Positions 1 through 10,578 are shown, counted from the first letter of the stretch. The stretch: 64,000 nt of DNA from Ascoidea tarda (nom. inval.) (GCA_030560485.1 JAKTTS010000001.1:1-64000), one strand, 5' to 3'. Made by a program: numbers and translations. The notes: generated by a model not told the origin, from the letters alone.

Positions 1-855
1 CACCAGGGACTTGTCAATTCAATGGAGATATCACCAACAGATGATGATGTGTTTTTAACGAGTTCCTGGGATAACTCTGTTCGAGTTTGGGATTTAAGAA
101 GCTCGAATTGTCAAGGTTTTATGAATTGCAAGTCACCGAGCTTTGTTTCTATTGATCCATCAGGATTGGTTTTTGCTATTGGGAATTCTAGTACTAAAGA
201 GATAGGACTATATGATATAAGAAATTACGATCAAGAACCATTTTTAACGGTTGATTTGAATAATTTGGGCCTAAATGGCGATGAGACTATAGCGAATAAT
301 AATAGCATAGGCAGCAATGGAATTGTTAATGGAACCAACAATCGGAGTAATAACAGCGCAAAAAATGTAAATTGGAACAAGTTAGAGTTTTCTAATGACG
401 GAAAATACATTATAATCGGTACAAGCAATGATGATTCGCACTATGTGATTGATTCCTACGAGGGTGATTTGGTTGGAAAACTCCAGGGGTTCAAGACAAT
501 CCCCCCAAGAAACTACCCAGACACTGGATCAGTGTCGTTGCTAGCAGATGGACGATACGCAATTGGAGGCTCAGGGTCGAGAGAAATGGTGATTTGGGAT
601 CTCCAGGAGTTAGGTACTGGAGGTGACAGTGGAATGGGCAGTGATAGCGAGTATAATGGATATGGTGGACTTGGAGACACAAAGGACAAGAGCCTGAAAA
701 CAAAGGTGTTAGAGCCTGTTTGCAGATTGAAGGCCGAGAAGGTGGGAATTCCCCGGATGACGTTGTTTAACCCCAAGTTTATGATGTTTGCCACCGCCGA
801 CATCGACGTGACGATGTGGTTGCCAGACATTGACGACACGCAGAACATCAAATAG
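1..855 (+). CDS. SWD2: Swd2-like WD40 protein, 5' end outside the window
   Basis: The frame is open from base 1, so the N-terminus lies outside the window; 284 residues are present against about 330 in the S. cerevisiae protein. WD-type blades are visible: HQGLVNSMEISP...DNSVRVWDLRSSN at the start, then a blade ending in LYDIRNYDQEPF, one with SREMVIWDLQ, and a last one with DVTMWLPD. The phrase IDPSGLVFAIG...LYDIRN is typical of Swd2/WDR82. Swd2 is known as a subunit shared by the Set1/COMPASS H3K4 methyltransferase and the cleavage and polyadenylation factor. An Asn/Gly/Ser-rich insert at about residues 95-120 is lineage-specific. The last 130 codons are richer in G and C than the start. 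Family identity is strong; the exact ortholog rests on remembered sequence. Confidence 0.85.
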   Translation, partial: HQGLVNSMEISPTDDDVFLTSSWDNSVRVWDLRSSNCQGFMNCKSPSFVSIDPSGLVFAIGNSSTKEIGLYDIRNYDQEPFLTVDLNNLGLNGDETIANNNSIGSNGIVNGTNNRSNNSAKNVNWNKLEFSNDGKYIIIGTSNDDSHYVIDSYEGDLVGKLQGFKTIPPRNYPDTGSVSLLADGRYAIGGSGSREMVIWDLQELGTGGDSGMGSDSEYNGYGGLGDTKDKSLKTKVLEPVCRLKAEKVGIPRMTLFNPKFMMFATADIDVTMWLPDIDDTQNIK

Positions 856-1384
856 AGGAAGCGAAGCACAAGAAGCAAGAGAAGAAAAAAAAACACGCGT
901 AACGCTGCACATGTGCGTTTACATACATTTACCGGAGTTAATACGCATGCACAGCCCGTTCCACAAAGCTGTCGCAAGCTCAGAACCAGTGCAAGGGATA
1001 TGTTTTCTCCAGCTGTTTGGATGCGACTTGGGAGGGTTGGCTATTTATTGAATTTGTTTCTACCTCTGTTTCCTCTTTCTTCTGCTTCTTCTCTTTACTT
1101 CTCTTCTCCAGCTCCACTTCTTGTCTGCTGGCGTCTATTTCGGTTTTTTTGTTGTATCTCTGGCGTTTGCTGTTTACTCTGTTCCGGGCGCTGTCTTTTC
1201 TGTCTGTTTTCTGACTGTTTTGGGCTCATTTCGCCCTTTTGAATGACATAAATACCTAAATATCTGTAACATATTTTACTGCTTTATAACTAACCAATTT
1301 TCCAATTCCTGGCTTTTCTAATCCCCTATTCTTGCTGTCTTCAATTGTTCAATCAATTGCATAATTCTACTACACTCTCTTTAA
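856..1384. promoter_or_regulatory. SWD2 3' end and Munc13-like gene promoter
   Basis: No gene is seen. The left half (890-1050) is GC-richer than the surroundings. The right half, up to the start codon, is a pyrimidine-rich T/C tract of the kind common just upstream of yeast genes. An ACGCGT hexamer lies at 895-900. Confidence 0.5.
895..900. promoter_or_regulatory. MCB-like ACGCGT site
   Basis: ACGCGT matches the core of the MluI cell-cycle box bound by MBF in yeasts. A single copy about 490 bp upstream of the Munc13-like gene is only suggestive. Confidence 0.3.
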
Positions 1385-4300
1385 ATGGCGTCGATCAACA
1401 GACTGACCAGCATCAGTTCTACCATTTCAATTACAAGCGATTTGAAAAATTTTATTCTACATGATGATTCAAATTTAATTGACGATAACGATTTCCTTGA
1501 TTCTGTTTTAAAATTTGTTGTTTATGATTACAAATCGGAACCAAGATTCAAAGTTCCTTTGAAAATATTCAACGATAGTGACAATAACATCAATAACGCT
1601 AATCTAAACACCACTAATACCAATATCAGCAGCAGCACCGCCAATAGTACTAGCGATTATTTACTCCTTCCAAATTCATCAACCTTAAACTCAAATCACT
1701 CTTCAAGTAACCATCACTCTCATCATAAGAAACCTTCGACATCCCACCGTTTGTCAATAATACCTTCAAGTTTATCCTCAAATTCAACCTCAAATGACTC
1801 TTCTTCAAATAGAACCTCAAGACTCTTTGACCATTTTTCCTTCTCCGATAAAGACAAAGACAAGGATAAAATTTACTCATCAACTGAATTAAAAAAATTG
1901 ACTCAAGATATCATACCAAAATTAAAAAATTATATTCGATCTACCATAGCAGGCGATAAGAAAAATCTGCCTCCTTACAATGATCCAATAACTAAAAGAT
2001 GTCTTTCCTCTTTATTAAACTCTCTCTTTGACCCAAACTATACTAAAAACATATCCTCTCCAGAATTTTTAATTCTTTCTTATTCAAAAATTGTTACAAA
2101 AGAATTGGAAATCTTGAATAAAAACTATAATGATAACATAGATCACCAAATGACCGTTCTAATAAATATCCTTATAATCTTATTTTCAAATGAAAAAAAT
2201 ACACAATCTATCATTAATAGGATCAAACTAAGCTTAAATCAGTGGAACACCAACAACAATATCAATAAAACTTCGCATACAAGCAAATCAAACACTTCTA
2301 ATAATAACTTATCAACGACTCTATCCCACACAAATTCTAACAATTTATCTCCAGTTAATTCTAATAATAACAACTCCCTATCAAGATATTCTTCTGCAAC
2401 TTCTTTATCAGAACCAGTAGTCAGATATGTTGAACCCTCTTATAAATTATCCGACATGTCAACTGCTAAATTTGTTGGAAAAATATTCGGTCTTAATGAT
2501 ACAGAATTACAATTGAAAATCGATAAGTTGAAATCTTTACCAATCGATTTATACATCCAGCATGATTTAAAATTAATATTATCCAATTTATCAAATGATA
2601 TCTCCTCTTCTTACCAACTAAATGACTTTCAAAATGAAGAATCCTATAAATCTTGGAAATCAAGAGAGTTTGAAAACGTTACAAATCTATTAAAAAAAAT
2701 CTTTATCCCAAATATTAAACAACTAAATGATCCTGAATTAAACTCGTATCTAAACTCAAAAAATAACCTTTTTATCCCAAATTCCTTTTCAAAAATTAAA
2801 ATTTACTTTACAAAATTAATTGAATATTCTATAGACTATGACTCTAAAAACAATGATTTAAATAACATTTTCTCAAATACTTCCTATGATTTTCTCCAAG
2901 AAATATCAAAGTTCTGGAGAATCGACTATTTTACTAGATGCTCTTTGATTTATACTGCTTGTCATAACACTGTCTTGAATATGTCTCCAGCTTCAAATTA
3001 TTTAGATACCACAAGAGACTTGTACAGTATTTGTGAAAGAATCTCCTCTCTGGCTGGTTTCGAATTAGACCCAATAACTTGGCCACATCCAGACAGAGAT
3101 GTTTGGCTAAAAAATATATTCATGAGTTATACAAACGACATGGAAAGTATTAAAGAATGTCTTGGAAACATTTTTGACTACCCTAAATTTGGTAGTTTTA
3201 CAACTTTTTACAAAATTCTATTATTAGATTCTTGTTTTATTAAAATTAAAAACTCAAAATTCCCCAAAAAATGGTTAAAGACTTTTAAAATCACTTTAGC
3301 TGAAGCAACAATCCAAAAATATAGAGAAATCTTATCAATTATTCCCAGGGACCAATCTGCAAATTTTAACCATCTCAATTCAGTGGCAACTGAAATCATT
3401 TCGGTTATTCAAACTGTCCAATTAAAGTACAAAAAACCTCTACTAGATAATTTGTATAGAAGTACTTTTATAGCTTCTCAATTTTTGGCTGCCTTTTCAA
3501 ATGATGCCAAAACCATTATAGATCACATTGAGAGAAATACTAATAAAGACGAAATTGTTTTTTCCGATGCTATAGACCTTTATAAAAATTTATCAGAAAT
3601 AAGAAGTATCTATTTTCAAGTGATGGACAATCCAAAGCGCAAATTTCCATTTGATATTGAAAACTATCTTTTTAAATATGCATTGGACTTTGTCAATTCA
3701 AGTGCTGAAAGAGTTCCAACATTAATTCAAAATGCATTTAATGAGGATAATTTTCAATTGGAGTCAAAGCCAACTAATGAAAGCAATGATTCGTTAACTA
3801 TAGAAGAAAAAGAAGAACTGAAAGATCAGTTTGACCCAAATAATGAAAATAACGCTGATAGTTCAACAAATAAAGTCAGTTTTTCGGTTATTATGATTTT
3901 TAAAATGTTGAACCAATTGATCAATTCAGTTCGGGATTTAAGTTGGCAAAACAAGTATCAAGAAGCTGTATTGATTACAAACTTTGTAAAGGTTATTTCT
4001 GATGGATTAATTTATTATTCGAATTTATTATTTAATATGGTTGTTGAAGATTTGAGGGAGATTTCAGTAAACCAAAATATGAATGCAACCAATTTGTCCA
4101 ATTCAAGCTTAACAAATGAGGAAGAGAGTTCAACAAATCGATTTTTCAATCAATTCAAAGCCGCTGTTTCTAGCAAAAGAGTTGAGCCACCAAATCCTTA
4201 TCAATTTAAAGAAAGAACATGCGTTGCATTAAACAATTTGCAAGCGATGTTAGATAATATTAACAAATTGGATGAGCAAATTAATCCTGAATCCATTTCT

Positions 4301-5785
4301 CAAATAATCAAAGAAAATGAAACGAATTATGATGATAGAATCAAGGGGCATTTATTTACAGTTCGGGTGTTGAAAGCAGAAAATTTGCGAAGCAATAAAC
4401 CCAATTCATTACCAGATACTACTGTTTCAATTTACGATGCTATTGAAAGAAGACAAATTTGCAAAACTAAACTTGTTAAAGAAGATTTTAATCCCGAGTG
4501 GGATGAAGAATTCGAATTGGCAGTTCCTGCAGGTAGTATGGGATATTTATTTGCTACGATTTGGGATTATTCATCAGCACCCGATATTATTGGAAGAGCT
4601 GAATTCCAATTAGAACCATCGAGATATGATGATGATGGATTACCACAAGAGATTTGGGTTGAGTTTGCCCAAGGTGGGAAATTACTATTGGAGATATCGA
4701 TGGAAAGCGAACGAGTAGATGCATTGTTTTGTCTTGGTAAGGCATTTCGATCGATTGCCCGAACAAGAGACAGAATAGCTAAGTTGATGGTTAGCAAATT
4801 TTCGACATTTATTTCGTTTGCATTTTCAAGAGATAACTTGAAGATATTTTGTGGGAATAATGAGTCATCAAGACCAACGGACGATTCAGCTATGGATATA
4901 TTAGGAGATTATTTGAATGCAAATTTATCTATATTAGCCACATCATTAACGCATGAGTTGTTATTAAAAGTCATGGTTGAAACGTGGGAGGTTGTATTGA
5001 CATCAGCAGATGAATTATTGTTGCCATCGTTAAATAGTGTGAAGAATTATTTATTGAAGGATAAAATTTCAGGAGGATTTAAATGGAAAATTCTATCGAA
5101 TCAAATTGCAAAGATAGGCAAGAATACTAGAGCATTGACTATGAATGAGATAGATACGATTTTTTCGTGGTTGGATTCATTGTGTTCATTTTTTTATAAT
5201 GATGGGGATGGGCCACCATTGAAGGAGTTGAAAGGGAGTGCCAAATACCAATTATTATTTTTAATTCCGATAAATTATGACAGTAGAGCTGACGAGATCA
5301 TCAAAGAAGTAGAAGGACTAAGTGAAGAAGTTTTAAAAGAGTTGACTGAGAGGAATTATTTTGATATCAATGATAGTAATAATAGCAGTAGTGGTGCTAA
5401 TATCAGTAATGGTGTTAATAATAATAATAATAATAGAAATAGAAATGGCAATGGCAATGGAAATAGAAATAGAAATATTGCCAGAGGATCTAAACAGGGA
5501 AGATTCGGGAGAAAATTAACTAGAGCTGGTACTATTGCAAGGTCCAAAACAGTTATGGCTAATGGTAGTGCCAGAGCTAGAAAAGAAACCGAAAATGAGG
5601 CCAAAAAGGCCAAATCTATTATTTCATATATTTCAAAAGAAAATATTTTGTTAAGGATATTAATTACGAAAGGAGAATATGGCAAATGTTATGTTGCGGG
5701 AAGAATTGACCAAAGAGAAGAATTGGCAAATGGAATTCATTCAGAAAAATTAGCAAAAGCCATATCCCAACGACGTAATTACTAA
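1385..5785 (+). CDS. Munc13/UNC-13-like protein with MUN and C2 domains
   Basis: A 1466-residue protein. Residues 60-150 are Ser/Asn-rich and end in a KDKDKDK run. A long helical region (about 170-960) matches the MUN/MHD-type layout, including the stretch ISSLAGFELDPITWPHPDRD. A C2 domain lies at about 990-1108 (LFTVRVLKAENLRS ... NPEWDEEFEL ... IWDYSSAPDIIGRAEF) and keeps aspartates in the WDY and PD loops. More helical MHD2-like sequence follows (LLLKVMVETWEVVLTSADELLLPSL, about 1195), then an Asn/Arg-rich, basic tail. The C2 between two helical halves is the arrangement of fungal Munc13 proteins such as fission yeast Ync13, which couples exocytosis, endocytosis and wall integrity during cytokinesis. 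S. cerevisiae has no gene of this type that I know of. The start is the first ATG after the pyrimidine tract. Orthology to Ync13 is inferred. Confidence 0.75.
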   Translation: MASINRLTSISSTISITSDLKNFILHDDSNLIDDNDFLDSVLKFVVYDYKSEPRFKVPLKIFNDSDNNINNANLNTTNTNISSSTANSTSDYLLLPNSSTLNSNHSSSNHHSHHKKPSTSHRLSIIPSSLSSNSTSNDSSSNRTSRLFDHFSFSDKDKDKDKIYSSTELKKLTQDIIPKLKNYIRSTIAGDKKNLPPYNDPITKRCLSSLLNSLFDPNYTKNISSPEFLILSYSKIVTKELEILNKNYNDNIDHQMTVLINILIILFSNEKNTQSIINRIKLSLNQWNTNNNINKTSHTSKSNTSNNNLSTTLSHTNSNNLSPVNSNNNNSLSRYSSATSLSEPVVRYVEPSYKLSDMSTAKFVGKIFGLNDTELQLKIDKLKSLPIDLYIQHDLKLILSNLSNDISSSYQLNDFQNEESYKSWKSREFENVTNLLKKIFIPNIKQLNDPELNSYLNSKNNLFIPNSFSKIKIYFTKLIEYSIDYDSKNNDLNNIFSNTSYDFLQEISKFWRIDYFTRCSLIYTACHNTVLNMSPASNYLDTTRDLYSICERISSLAGFELDPITWPHPDRDVWLKNIFMSYTNDMESIKECLGNIFDYPKFGSFTTFYKILLLDSCFIKIKNSKFPKKWLKTFKITLAEATIQKYREILSIIPRDQSANFNHLNSVATEIISVIQTVQLKYKKPLLDNLYRSTFIASQFLAAFSNDAKTIIDHIERNTNKDEIVFSDAIDLYKNLSEIRSIYFQVMDNPKRKFPFDIENYLFKYALDFVNSSAERVPTLIQNAFNEDNFQLESKPTNESNDSLTIEEKEELKDQFDPNNENNADSSTNKVSFSVIMIFKMLNQLINSVRDLSWQNKYQEAVLITNFVKVISDGLIYYSNLLFNMVVEDLREISVNQNMNATNLSNSSLTNEEESSTNRFFNQFKAAVSSKRVEPPNPYQFKERTCVALNNLQAMLDNINKLDEQINPESISQIIKENETNYDDRIKGHLFTVRVLKAENLRSNKPNSLPDTTVSIYDAIERRQICKTKLVKEDFNPEWDEEFELAVPAGSMGYLFATIWDYSSAPDIIGRAEFQLEPSRYDDDGLPQEIWVEFAQGGKLLLEISMESERVDALFCLGKAFRSIARTRDRIAKLMVSKFSTFISFAFSRDNLKIFCGNNESSRPTDDSAMDILGDYLNANLSILATSLTHELLLKVMVETWEVVLTSADELLLPSLNSVKNYLLKDKISGGFKWKILSNQIAKIGKNTRALTMNEIDTIFSWLDSLCSFFYNDGDGPPLKELKGSAKYQLLFLIPINYDSRADEIIKEVEGLSEEVLKELTERNYFDINDSNNSSSGANISNGVNNNNNNRNRNGNGNGNRNRNIARGSKQGRFGRKLTRAGTIARSKTVMANGSARARKETENEAKKAKSIISYISKENILLRILITKGEYGKCYVAGRIDQREELANGIHSEKLAKAISQRRNY

Positions 5786-6503
5786 TAAGTAATAACCACC
5801 GGATTTTTGTTTTTATTTTTATTTTTTTTTATTTGTTGATTTGATTTGTAGTTTATTTTCATTGAGTTTTATACTTTACTTTTATTTTAAGCTTTTTAAA
5901 GTTTCAGTTACATAATTATTATTGGATATCCTTATTATTATATTTATTCACAAGATCCGTTTGTTGGTTGATCATTTTTCATATATTGTATCGTATCATA
6001 TCATATCCTGTCTTGCCTTGTCTTGCAAACTCAGGAAACGGAGAAACGGTGCATTGCTTGAGCACTGGAAAACAAGCATAAAGCATAATAAGCATAATGA
6101 GCATAATAAGCATAATAAACATAATAAGCATAATAAGCTTGTTTCTTTTGTTCAGGAGCCATTGGTTACTGTTTCTTTTGCTGTTTCTTTTGCTGAGCCT
6201 GTGTTGGATTGGCTGAGAGCACAGAAAACAGCAAAAGAAAACTCAAAGCCTAAAGCAGTTTGGAGAGTTTCCCTGAGCTGATCCTTTGCTGAACCCTCTC
6301 CTTTCCCGATATTTCACATCCAGCTCCTGAACCCTTTGCAAACAGTCCCAGTAACCACTCGAACCAACAGCCTGTGCTGCCCCTTCCTCTGCGTCCTCTG
6401 GTGCCATCTTCTTGCCCATTGTCCATCTTCCTGCCCACTTCTGCCTGTGCTTCTTCTGCTTCTCCTGCTGCCTGTGCTTCCTTTCGAACCTGTGCTACGC
6501 GGA
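5786..6503. promoter_or_regulatory. Intergenic region upstream of the Zn2Cys6 gene
   Basis: The AT-rich 3' flank of the Munc13-like gene is followed by a 9-bp tandem repeat (6087-6140) and then C/T-rich promoter sequence from 6240. The zinc-cluster reading frame stays open upstream of 6504, but that part begins without an ATG and is pyrimidine-rich, so I treat it as leader. Confidence 0.5.
6087..6140. repeat. 9-bp tandem repeat, unit AATAAGCAT
   Basis: Six adjoining copies of AATAAGCAT with single-base variants, in the intergenic region upstream of the Zn2Cys6 gene. Confidence 0.9.
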
Positions 6504-9500
6504 ATGGTTCCTGTGCTCAAAAACTTCTACAGCCTCTCCAGCATCAGCTCCTCCTCCTCCAACAACAACAACAAAGGCCTTGTCAACACCGCTCTTTCTC
6601 CAGAGTGCTCTCTGTCCTCTATCTCTCCCACGAAAACCAGGCTGGTCTCCGGAGGATTGCTCCAGAACCTGCCTTTTGCCCTTTTGAACCCAAACAACTA
6701 CCACAATCTGAATGTCTTACGCTACAACACCAACTCTTCCTCTATTTCCCTCCCTTCTTCTGCTGTCCACACTCACAGCTCCCTTCCCTCCGAGATGTTG
6801 CTTTCCTCGTCCGGTCTTGCTTCCTCAGACACACACACTCCCAATCACCCTGTTTCCACCACCGCCAATCCTGTTGCTATAAATAACGTGGACTCCGTAG
6901 CTTCTTCTCGTCCTGCTGCTCTTCCTAACCAAATCGACTTTGCTCTCGCCAATTCCAACGAAAAGGTACGCAAACAAAGAACAAAGAGAGCCTGCGATAA
7001 CTGCAACTTGAAAAGAACCAAATGCGATGGCGAATTCCCCTGTGGAAAATGTTTCAAAGCGAATCGTCCCTGCACTTATCTACGATGTGAAAAAAAAAGA
7101 GGAAGGGCCAGTGACAAATATCCAAAAGAACCAAAAAAGAGAAAGTTAAAGAAAAACTTTGCTGCTTCTCATAATAGCAATCCACATAATTGCAATGCAA
7201 AAACAAATGCTACTGAGTCTCTCACCAACAATATTCAGCTAACAACCAATCTGGATTTCTCTCAAAATGCTTTGCTCTTCAACCCTTTGAATCTGGAAAT
7301 CCTGTTTCTGCTCAAAAACCTGCCTTCATTTGATCAACCAAATAATCCCGATAATACTGGTCAAATTGCACAATTAAATAATGCAAATGTAATAAATATA
7401 AATAATATAAACGATATAAATATCAATAATACAAATGACACCAATAACATTGAAACCCTCGCAAATTCGTTTGATCCAATCATTGAAGTCAATACTATCA
7501 ACGAGATCAACGAGATCAACGAGATCACTCAAACCAGTACCATAGATAATAACAATAACAATAACAATACTAACTATAATGTTGATAGCGACAGTGATAG
7601 TGCTAGTGATAGTAATAACAGTAGAAATAATACCAATCAAACCCACAATAATATACCTCAGGTGGCAAATATAACCCTCAAACACTCTAGTAATTTCAAC
7701 CTAACTCATCTAGCCAATATTGAAACTCATCAAGATAACAAAAATCAAGATAACAAAAATCAAGATAACAAAAATCAACCCAACTGTTATATTTCCAACA
7801 TAGGTTCTCTATCTTCCCTTATCCCTGGGGCTGTTGTAAGTCCTGTGTTTTCAACAACAACTTATCCTTCGTCTGAAAATGGTGATGCACCTTCATCTGG
7901 TCATCAAGATATCTTCATCGATAACAACAACAACAACAACAACAACAATAATAATAATAATAATAATAATAACATAAATACTTTAAACACTTTAAATGTC
8001 TTAAATAATTTAAATAATTTAAAAAATTTAAACAACCTAAACAACTTGAATGATACAACCCCAGTACCTAGCAGTAATCTCATTAATACTGAATCATTGA
8101 ACTTATTACCAGATACTACATTCAATTCAATCAACAAAATTGACAACTATAACACTTTGACTAACGCTGCTAATAATCTTTCTACTCAAATTCAAAACCA
8201 AATTCAATTCCAAAATAACCTTACAAACCCATTACAAAACCAATTCCAAAACCAATTCCAAAACCAACTCCAAAACCAACTCCAAAACCAACTCCAAAAC
8301 CAACTCCAAAACCAACTCATTTTCCATAATCTGTTAAATACAAACCAACTTATTCTTCAAAACCAAAACCAATCTCATTTTCAATCACAATTTCATTTTC
8401 AATTCCAAAACCAAGCCCAAGATCAACTCAAAAAACAAAATGTACTGCTATCTACAAGATTAACTGAACTACTAAACCAAACAAATTTGTACGCAATCGG
8501 TCAAAGAGCTCTTTATCCAATGAATTCAAATAGCATCGACTCTCTTTGTCACTCTGCAACACTTTTTCAATCTCTTTCTAAAAAATACGAAGACGTTAAA
8601 TATAAATGCCTACTCAATTTTGTCTCAGTACTAGAAAATGTCAACATTCCTGTTGACCTAGCTAACGAACTACTTGAACACTACTTCTCAGAACCTGGAC
8701 CAGTATTGAAAGTCACTCCAATGCTAAGGCCAAGAGATTTCTTAGTCAACATTGCTGAAGAAGAAAAACAATACAGATTATCTTCGGTTTCACTACTCGC
8801 CGCCATTATGGCATGTGCCTCTTACGATCTTCAGCATCCTCTTTTAATTGGAAGAAAAAGAAGTCAAGTAATTTCAGGCTTTTTCAATATAGCTAAAAAG
8901 ACTTTACGCCCAGAATACTTAGATCCTGAACTTCAAATATCCTCAAATTCCGTAGATATAATAAAAACAATTGATGACGTAATGACCCTAATTGTTCTTC
9001 ATCCAATTTCTCCCAATATCTCTTCCTTTGCAGAATCTGTTTTACTCCTTAAAAATTCAATAGTATTGGCTCAAGCTATGCAGCTAAATAAAGAATTACC
9101 AAGAAATGAAGTCAAAATAGAAGTTGATAAGGATAATATTACTCTCGTGAAAAAATCAGAAAATTCTTCAATTGGCGCTACTGAAATAATTAGAGAAGAA
9201 AGAAGAAGAGTTTGGTGGACTTTATATATTCTCGATAGACATCATTCTTTGTCTTTAAATAAACCCATGATGATTCAAGATCGAGATTGCATGGAATTAT
9301 ATCATGCTTGTGATGAAAAACTTTGGATGATAAACGAAGATTTCCCCAACAGCTTCCCACCAGAAGAGTTTCAAAAAAGACCAATAGGCATATGTTTCAG
9401 TGTTGTTAAACCGGGCGTCTTTGGTTGGTTATTTCCATTGTACATGATAATGGGTGGCATCGTTGACTTTAAATTTTTTGTTTTGAATAAAATTGATAAA

Positions 9501-10172
9501 GGGTTATTAGAAAAGGGAAGCGGACAAGATAATAACCTTACAAATTACAAAAACCAACTCTTTGATCACCTCAAAACATACAGAAAAGGTTTGGACACTT
9601 TAAAAGAAACTAGTATGGTCGATTTTTATTATGCCAGTGCAATTTGTGTTGTTGCAGATTATTTTATTACACAAAACCTTGGTGCTTTTGAGCTAGATGA
9701 ATTTTTAAATAAAAATTCCTACAAAAACGAAAACAAGGATTTGGATTTAGAAGCAAAAGAAACACAAGAACTAAGATGGTATAATGAGGGCTTGAAATAC
9801 CTCACATTGTTGTTTGAATTTGATTCGAGAATGAGATCTCACACTTTTATTCTTCAATTTTACTTATTTTGGGGTGGTCTTGATAACTTGAGGATATTAA
9901 ATCAAACTGATCATAGCAGATACGTCCAGCTTGTTAAAAAAGTTCGACCAGGAATCAACATATTGATTAATTGCATCGAAAGTTTAATGGTTGCACTCCC
10001 AACCGAATTTTTAAGGATGATGAGGAATTGTTTAAGAGAAGCAATGAGGGATGCCGATAATTTGGTAATGTTAAATGATTATCGTGGCCAACTTGAAAAA
10101 AATAAAATCAAGCGGAATAGAGCCTTGTCATCATATTCATGGAGTCATAATGGCTTTGGTTTAGGTGTTTAA
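6504..10172 (+). CDS. Zn2Cys6 fungal transcription factor
   Basis: About 1222 residues from the first in-frame ATG; the open frame upstream lacks an ATG. Residues 164-190 form a binuclear zinc cluster with spacing CX2CX6CX5CX2CX6C, followed by a basic segment (CEKKRGRASDKYPKEPKKRK). The KKRGRAS-type linker resembles the XlnR/Suc1 group of sugar-utilisation regulators. The middle is low-complexity: Asn runs and seven or so copies of a four-residue (F/L)QNQ repeat at about 575-610. A fungal_trans (middle homology) domain covers about 730-1010, with the core RRVWWTLYILDRHHSLSLNKP. The protein should be a nuclear DNA-binding regulator; its targets cannot be read from sequence. It is convergent with the Myb-like gene at 10579. 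Confidence 0.85.
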   Translation: MVPVLKNFYSLSSISSSSSNNNNKGLVNTALSPECSLSSISPTKTRLVSGGLLQNLPFALLNPNNYHNLNVLRYNTNSSSISLPSSAVHTHSSLPSEMLLSSSGLASSDTHTPNHPVSTTANPVAINNVDSVASSRPAALPNQIDFALANSNEKVRKQRTKRACDNCNLKRTKCDGEFPCGKCFKANRPCTYLRCEKKRGRASDKYPKEPKKRKLKKNFAASHNSNPHNCNAKTNATESLTNNIQLTTNLDFSQNALLFNPLNLEILFLLKNLPSFDQPNNPDNTGQIAQLNNANVININNINDININNTNDTNNIETLANSFDPIIEVNTINEINEINEITQTSTIDNNNNNNNTNYNVDSDSDSASDSNNSRNNTNQTHNNIPQVANITLKHSSNFNLTHLANIETHQDNKNQDNKNQDNKNQPNCYISNIGSLSSLIPGAVVSPVFSTTTYPSSENGDAPSSGHQDIFIDNNNNNNNNNNNNNNNNNINTLNTLNVLNNLNNLKNLNNLNNLNDTTPVPSSNLINTESLNLLPDTTFNSINKIDNYNTLTNAANNLSTQIQNQIQFQNNLTNPLQNQFQNQFQNQLQNQLQNQLQNQLQNQLIFHNLLNTNQLILQNQNQSHFQSQFHFQFQNQAQDQLKKQNVLLSTRLTELLNQTNLYAIGQRALYPMNSNSIDSLCHSATLFQSLSKKYEDVKYKCLLNFVSVLENVNIPVDLANELLEHYFSEPGPVLKVTPMLRPRDFLVNIAEEEKQYRLSSVSLLAAIMACASYDLQHPLLIGRKRSQVISGFFNIAKKTLRPEYLDPELQISSNSVDIIKTIDDVMTLIVLHPISPNISSFAESVLLLKNSIVLAQAMQLNKELPRNEVKIEVDKDNITLVKKSENSSIGATEIIREERRRVWWTLYILDRHHSLSLNKPMMIQDRDCMELYHACDEKLWMINEDFPNSFPPEEFQKRPIGICFSVVKPGVFGWLFPLYMIMGGIVDFKFFVLNKIDKGLLEKGSGQDNNLTNYKNQLFDHLKTYRKGLDTLKETSMVDFYYASAICVVADYFITQNLGAFELDEFLNKNSYKNENKDLDLEAKETQELRWYNEGLKYLTLLFEFDSRMRSHTFILQFYLFWGGLDNLRILNQTDHSRYVQLVKKVRPGINILINCIESLMVALPTEFLRMMRNCLREAMRDADNLVMLNDYRGQLEKNKIKRNRALSSYSWSHNGFGLGV

Positions 10173-10578
10173 GTACAAGTTTTTCTACTGTTCATATTAT
10201 ACAATTTTTGTTATTTTTTGTTTTTTGTTTTTTGTTTTTTGTTTTTTGTTTTTTGTTTCAGTTCTCTTTTGTAAAACATGTCATATTACTATCATCTATT
10301 TTATTTCATTTTAATATATTTTAAAAATTTTTTTCTTTTATGAATTCTATGAATACGTATTTATTAACATTTATTTTACATACAGTACATTTAAATTATC
10401 TATAGTTTCACCGATTTTTGTAGAGTTTAATCGATGTTTATTGGTATAAGTAGTTCGATATTAATAATTCAACCTAGCAAGCAACAATAGCAATGGCAAT
10501 AAAAACAAAAATTAAAAATAAAAATAAAAATTAAGCCAAGTTAAAAAATAAACAAAATAAAATCAGTTTATCAATTCT
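10173..10578. other. Convergent intergenic region
   Basis: AT-rich 3' flanks of two convergent genes. A (TTTTTTG)n microsatellite of about six units lies at 10213-10258. No gene or RNA signal was seen. Confidence 0.6.
10213..10258. repeat. (TTTTTTG)n microsatellite
   Basis: About six 7-bp units directly downstream of the Zn2Cys6 stop codon. Confidence 0.85.

Noticed and set aside
6336-6503. N-terminal extension of the Zn2Cys6 protein (Cys/Leu/Pro-rich)
   Set aside because: The open frame begins with no ATG, the DNA is promoter-like C/T-rich, and the first ATG is at 6504.
7661-7670. Rpn4/PACE element GGTGGCAAA
   Set aside because: It lies inside the Zn2Cys6 coding region; similar words at about 785 and 20980 are also coding.
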